From Bin55 sp965220235 (GTDB lineage Bacteria > Pseudomonadota > Gammaproteobacteria > Pseudomonadales > Azotimanducaceae), in contig OZ244815.1 of the NCBI GenBank assembly GCA_965220235.1, positions 434,001 to 498,000 of the forward strand: a DNA stretch of 64,000 nt, read 5' to 3'. Both the position numbers and the translations under genes were made by a program. Shown here in pieces: positions 61,604 to 64,000 of the stretch; within the stretch, counting starts at the first letter, position 1, and the number at the start of each line of letters is the position of its first letter. Under the pieces are notes generated by a model, which had not been told where the DNA came from, did not search any database, and worked only from the letters and a program-made list of their open reading frames with translations.

Positions 61604-62824
61604 ATGCGCATAGGTGTTTTCGGAGGCGACGGCTTCATTGGATGGCCGACAAGTCTTCATCTAGCGAATCAAGGTCATGAAGTCGCGATTGTTGACAATC
61701 TGAGTCGACGTCAGATCGATGTCGAACTCGGTGTTCAGTCTTTAACGCCCATCGAGTCGATTCATGAACGGATCAAGATGTGGGAGCGTATCTCGAATCG
61801 ACGAATTCATTTTGAGCAGTTAGACCTCGCTACCGAATACGAACGCGTCAAGCTTTGGTTTGAGGACTTTAAGCCTGACTGTGTAATCCATCTAGCGCAG
61901 CAGAGAGCGGCGCCTTATTCGATGAAGTCGGACCGCCACAAAGCGTACACTGTCAATAACAATGTCAATGCGACCCATAACCTGTTGAACGCGATTGTCG
62001 AACTTGGAATGGACGTACATATCGTTCATCTAGGGACCATGGGTGTCTACGGTTACAGTGACATTGGGGCGACGATTCCGGAAGGTTATCTTCCGGTTCA
62101 GGTCGCGAACGACGATGGGTCACTGCATACGCAAGAAATCTTGTACCCTGCGAATCCAGGCAGTGTGTATCACATGACGAAATGCTTGGATCAACTCATG
62201 CTGGCGTTCTACGCAAAGAACGACCAGGTTCGATTGACGGATTTGCATCAGGGGATCGTTTGGGGTACTCAAACCGCTGAAACGAAGCGTCATCCAAGTT
62301 TGATTAATCGCTTTGATTATGACGGTGATTACGGGACCGTTCTGAATCGATTCTTAATCCAAGCTGCGATTAATTACCCATTGACCGTACACGGTACTGG
62401 CGGTCAAACACGCGCGTTTATTCATATTCAGGATTCAGTACGCTGCATCGAATTGGCGGTCACGAACCCGCCGAATCGTGGTGACCGTACCAAGATTTTC
62501 AATCAGATGACCGAAACCCATCGCATTCGAGATCTTGCGAAGCTCGTTTCTGAATTGAGTGGTGCACCTATCGAATATCTCACCAATCCGCGTCGCGAGG
62601 CAGATGAGAACGATCTCCGAGTTTCGAACGAGAAGTTCTTAAGTCTTGGCTTAAATCCTATTACGCTTGACGAAGGATTGCTCGACGAGCTGGTCGAAAT
62701 TGCTCGGAAGCACAAGTCTCGTATTGATCGCACAAGAATTCCTGCGCAGTCCGCATGGACCAGGGAAATTGGCGAGAAGTTAACTAATATCGAAACGATC
62801 GAGCAGGTTCGAAAACGCGCCTGA
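61604..62824 (+). CDS. sqdB: UDP-sulfoquinovose synthase
   Basis: This enzyme makes UDP-sulfoquinovose from UDP-glucose and sulfite, giving the head group of sulfolipid. It matches plant SQD1 and bacterial SqdB along its length: GGDGFIGWPTSLHLANQGH (7-25), VDNLSRRQIDVELGVQSLTP (30-49), QQRAAPYSM (99-107), LGTMGVYG with Thr145, the SDR pair Tyr189 and Lys193 (YHMTK), TDLHQGIVWG, GTVLNRFLIQAAINYPLTV, GTGGQTRAFIHIQD and NPRREADEND. The catalytic Thr-Tyr-Lys set is intact. The length (406) fits. It is followed by a GT8-type transferase and an NAD-dependent reductase gene, the order of sqdB-sqdD-sqdC in Rhodobacter sphaeroides. Confidence 0.93.
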   Translation: MRIGVFGGDGFIGWPTSLHLANQGHEVAIVDNLSRRQIDVELGVQSLTPIESIHERIKMWERISNRRIHFEQLDLATEYERVKLWFEDFKPDCVIHLAQQRAAPYSMKSDRHKAYTVNNNVNATHNLLNAIVELGMDVHIVHLGTMGVYGYSDIGATIPEGYLPVQVANDDGSLHTQEILYPANPGSVYHMTKCLDQLMLAFYAKNDQVRLTDLHQGIVWGTQTAETKRHPSLINRFDYDGDYGTVLNRFLIQAAINYPLTVHGTGGQTRAFIHIQDSVRCIELAVTNPPNRGDRTKIFNQMTETHRIRDLAKLVSELSGAPIEYLTNPRREADENDLRVSNEKFLSLGLNPITLDEGLLDELVEIARKHKSRIDRTRIPAQSAWTREIGEKLTNIETIEQVRKRA

Positions 62825-62858
62825 TCGTTTCTACAAGATTCTCCTAGTAAAAACTCAA

Positions 62859-63656
62859 GTGAACGCTGCGTATGTCACGCTTGTTACCAACGACGACTAC
62901 GCTCTTGGTGCCCTTGCTTTAGCTCGCTCACTCAAGCGCGTCGATTCAGATCACGGTTTAATCGTGATGACAACGCGTACCGACCTCACATTGGACTCGT
63001 TACTTGCAGAGGGTTGTGAGGTAGTCGCGGTTGAACGACTGCCGTGTTCAGATGAATTCAATCAACGGCATACGCGGGAGCGACAACACTCAAGCGCACC
63101 GTTTACGAAAGGCAACAAACCTAAATTTCATGATCCGCTGGATAACTTTTGTAAGCTGCGCCTATGGGAGCTAGACCAGTACGATCGTGTAGTTTTCATT
63201 GACGCTGATGCGATCGTCGTTCGCGACATACGAAAGCTGTTCAGGTACCCCGAGTTCGCCGCGGCACCAAACCTGTATGAAACCTTGGCGGACATGCATC
63301 GTCTAAATTCGGGCGTGTTTGTGGCTGAACCGTCGAAACACACGTTTTCGAATATGCTGAAACAGATAGATCAACCTGACGTTTTTTGGCGGAGGACAGA
63401 TCAGACATTTCTCGAGTCGTACTTCCCTGATTGGCACGGTTTGCCATATACATACAACGCACTTCAGTACATTTATTTCAACCTGCCGCCGCTTTGGCAC
63501 TGGCCAGCCATTCATGTTGTTCACTATCAATATGAGAAACCTTGGGAGGCGAATCACCCGAAACGCGAGCAACTCAAACCGTTGATTGACTTGTGGTACG
63601 CTGCACTAGAAGGGCGCGATTTCCCTACAGAATTACCTCCTCTTGAAGGTAGCTGA
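62859..63656 (+). CDS. sqdD: GT8 (glycogenin-like) glycosyltransferase, probable SqdD
   Basis: A 265-residue GT-A enzyme of family 8: N-terminal YVTLVTNDDYALGALALARS, the DxD metal motif Asp115-Ala-Asp117 (VVFIDADAIVV), and NSGVF (150-154). GT8 retaining transferases move sugar from a UDP donor. Placed directly after sqdB, it most likely corresponds to SqdD, the proposed transferase for sulfoquinovose in the sqdBDC system. The start is GTG, 34 bases after sqdB. The acceptor is inferred from context. Confidence 0.82.
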   Translation: MNAAYVTLVTNDDYALGALALARSLKRVDSDHGLIVMTTRTDLTLDSLLAEGCEVVAVERLPCSDEFNQRHTRERQHSSAPFTKGNKPKFHDPLDNFCKLRLWELDQYDRVVFIDADAIVVRDIRKLFRYPEFAAAPNLYETLADMHRLNSGVFVAEPSKHTFSNMLKQIDQPDVFWRRTDQTFLESYFPDWHGLPYTYNALQYIYFNLPPLWHWPAIHVVHYQYEKPWEANHPKREQLKPLIDLWYAALEGRDFPTELPPLEGS

Positions 63657-63669
63657 TTCGAGGTAGTCG

Positions 63670-64000
63670 ATGCGCATTGCGGTGACTGGCGCAACGGGTC
63701 TGGTTGGGGAGTTTTTGATCCCCTTCCTGCTCCAACACGAGCATGAGGTCCATGCGCTGTGGCGTAGCGACAAGCGTCGTGCCGAGAAATTCGAATCGAA
63801 TGAGAGGCTTCGATGGTTTCAAGGCGATCTGGCGGATTTGTCGTCTCTATTAAGGCTCGTATCGGATTGCGATGCCGTGGTACATGCGGCGCTTGAGCAT
63901 CTACCGGGACGGTATCGAGGTGGAGAAGGCGATGATCCTGCGCGTTTCAAGCTCGTAAATCTGCACCAGACCGAAACCTTTTTCAAGGCGTTGCGGACAA
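63670..64000 (+). CDS. NAD-dependent epimerase/dehydratase, partial; probable SqdC
   Basis: The gene starts 13 bases after sqdD and runs off the right edge after 110 codons. It opens with MRIAVTGATGLVGEFLIPFL, an SDR-extended Rossmann motif (GATGLVG), followed by FQGDLADLSSLLRLVSDCDA and VVHAALEH. In R. sphaeroides the third gene, sqdC, encodes a reductase thought to act on sulfoquinovosyl-dihydroxyacetone. Position and fold fit, but identity cannot be proved from the visible part. AGGTAG precedes the ATG. Confidence 0.65.
   Translation, partial: MRIAVTGATGLVGEFLIPFLLQHEHEVHALWRSDKRRAEKFESNERLRWFQGDLADLSSLLRLVSDCDAVVHAALEHLPGRYRGGEGDDPARFKLVNLHQTETFFKALRT

Noticed and set aside
62884..62913. 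Start of the GT8 gene resembles the tmRNA tag (TNDDYALG versus ANDDNYALAA)
   Set aside because: The similarity is short, lies in a normal GT8 N-terminus (strand and nucleotide-binding loop), and has no tmRNA structure around it.
1..64000. CRISPR arrays, insertion sequences or rRNA genes
   Set aside because: I saw no regularly spaced repeats, transposase genes or rRNA sequence anywhere in the window.

Overview
The window looks like a chromosomal piece of a gammaproteobacterium (Pseudomonadota), probably aquatic and of moderate GC. The evidence is gene order and gene content: yqiB-cpdA-parE-parC; orn/queG-nnr-tsaE-amiB-mutL-miaA-hflX-hflK-hflC-purA; tRNA-Leu/rnr-rlmB-rpsF-rpsR-rplI-dnaB-radA; glyA-ribD-nusB-thiL-pgpA; xseB-ispA; and a one-piece tmRNA with tag ANDDNYALAA. 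The species cannot be named from sequence alone. TTG start codons appear unusually common.

1-15.2 kb is an accessory/metabolic region: a RelE-type toxin-antitoxin pair with phased operator repeats, a TauD-like dioxygenase, a secreted unknown protein, an SDR, an AlkD-like repair protein, a cupin, an LRAT-like papain-fold protein, an M28-like protein that lacks metal ligands, a lipoprotein, a MATE exporter, small membrane proteins, a crotonase, a Gfo/Idh dehydrogenase and a large TonB-dependent receptor. 15.2-18.9 kb holds a NUDIX hydrolase and a complete TRAP transporter (DctP-Q-M).

19-57 kb is housekeeping: topoisomerase IV, EF-P with its lysylating enzyme EpmA, phosphatidylserine decarboxylase, oligoribonuclease, queuosine, NAD(P)HX repair, tRNA t6A and i6A modification, cell-wall amidase, mismatch repair, the HflX/HflKC module, purine and folate entry steps, RNase R, the S6-S18-L9 operon with a probable S6:S18 leader, replicative helicase, RadA, one-carbon, riboflavin, thiamine, phospholipid and isoprenoid genes. 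Several usual neighbours are missing from their normal slots (hfq, rsgA, nrdR, ribE/ribBA/ribH, dxs). RNase R is short at both ends and S6 carries a long acidic tail. A DUF932 phage/plasmid-type gene and a secreted metallophosphoesterase interrupt the series near 53-56 kb.

57-64 kb carries a SulP anion transporter, ssrA (tmRNA) with a terminator, a glycosidase-like beta-propeller protein, and then three consecutive genes matching the sulfolipid pathway sqdB-sqdD-sqdC (the last cut by the window edge). A sulfoquinovosyl-lipid operon just downstream of ssrA is the most notable feature of the window.
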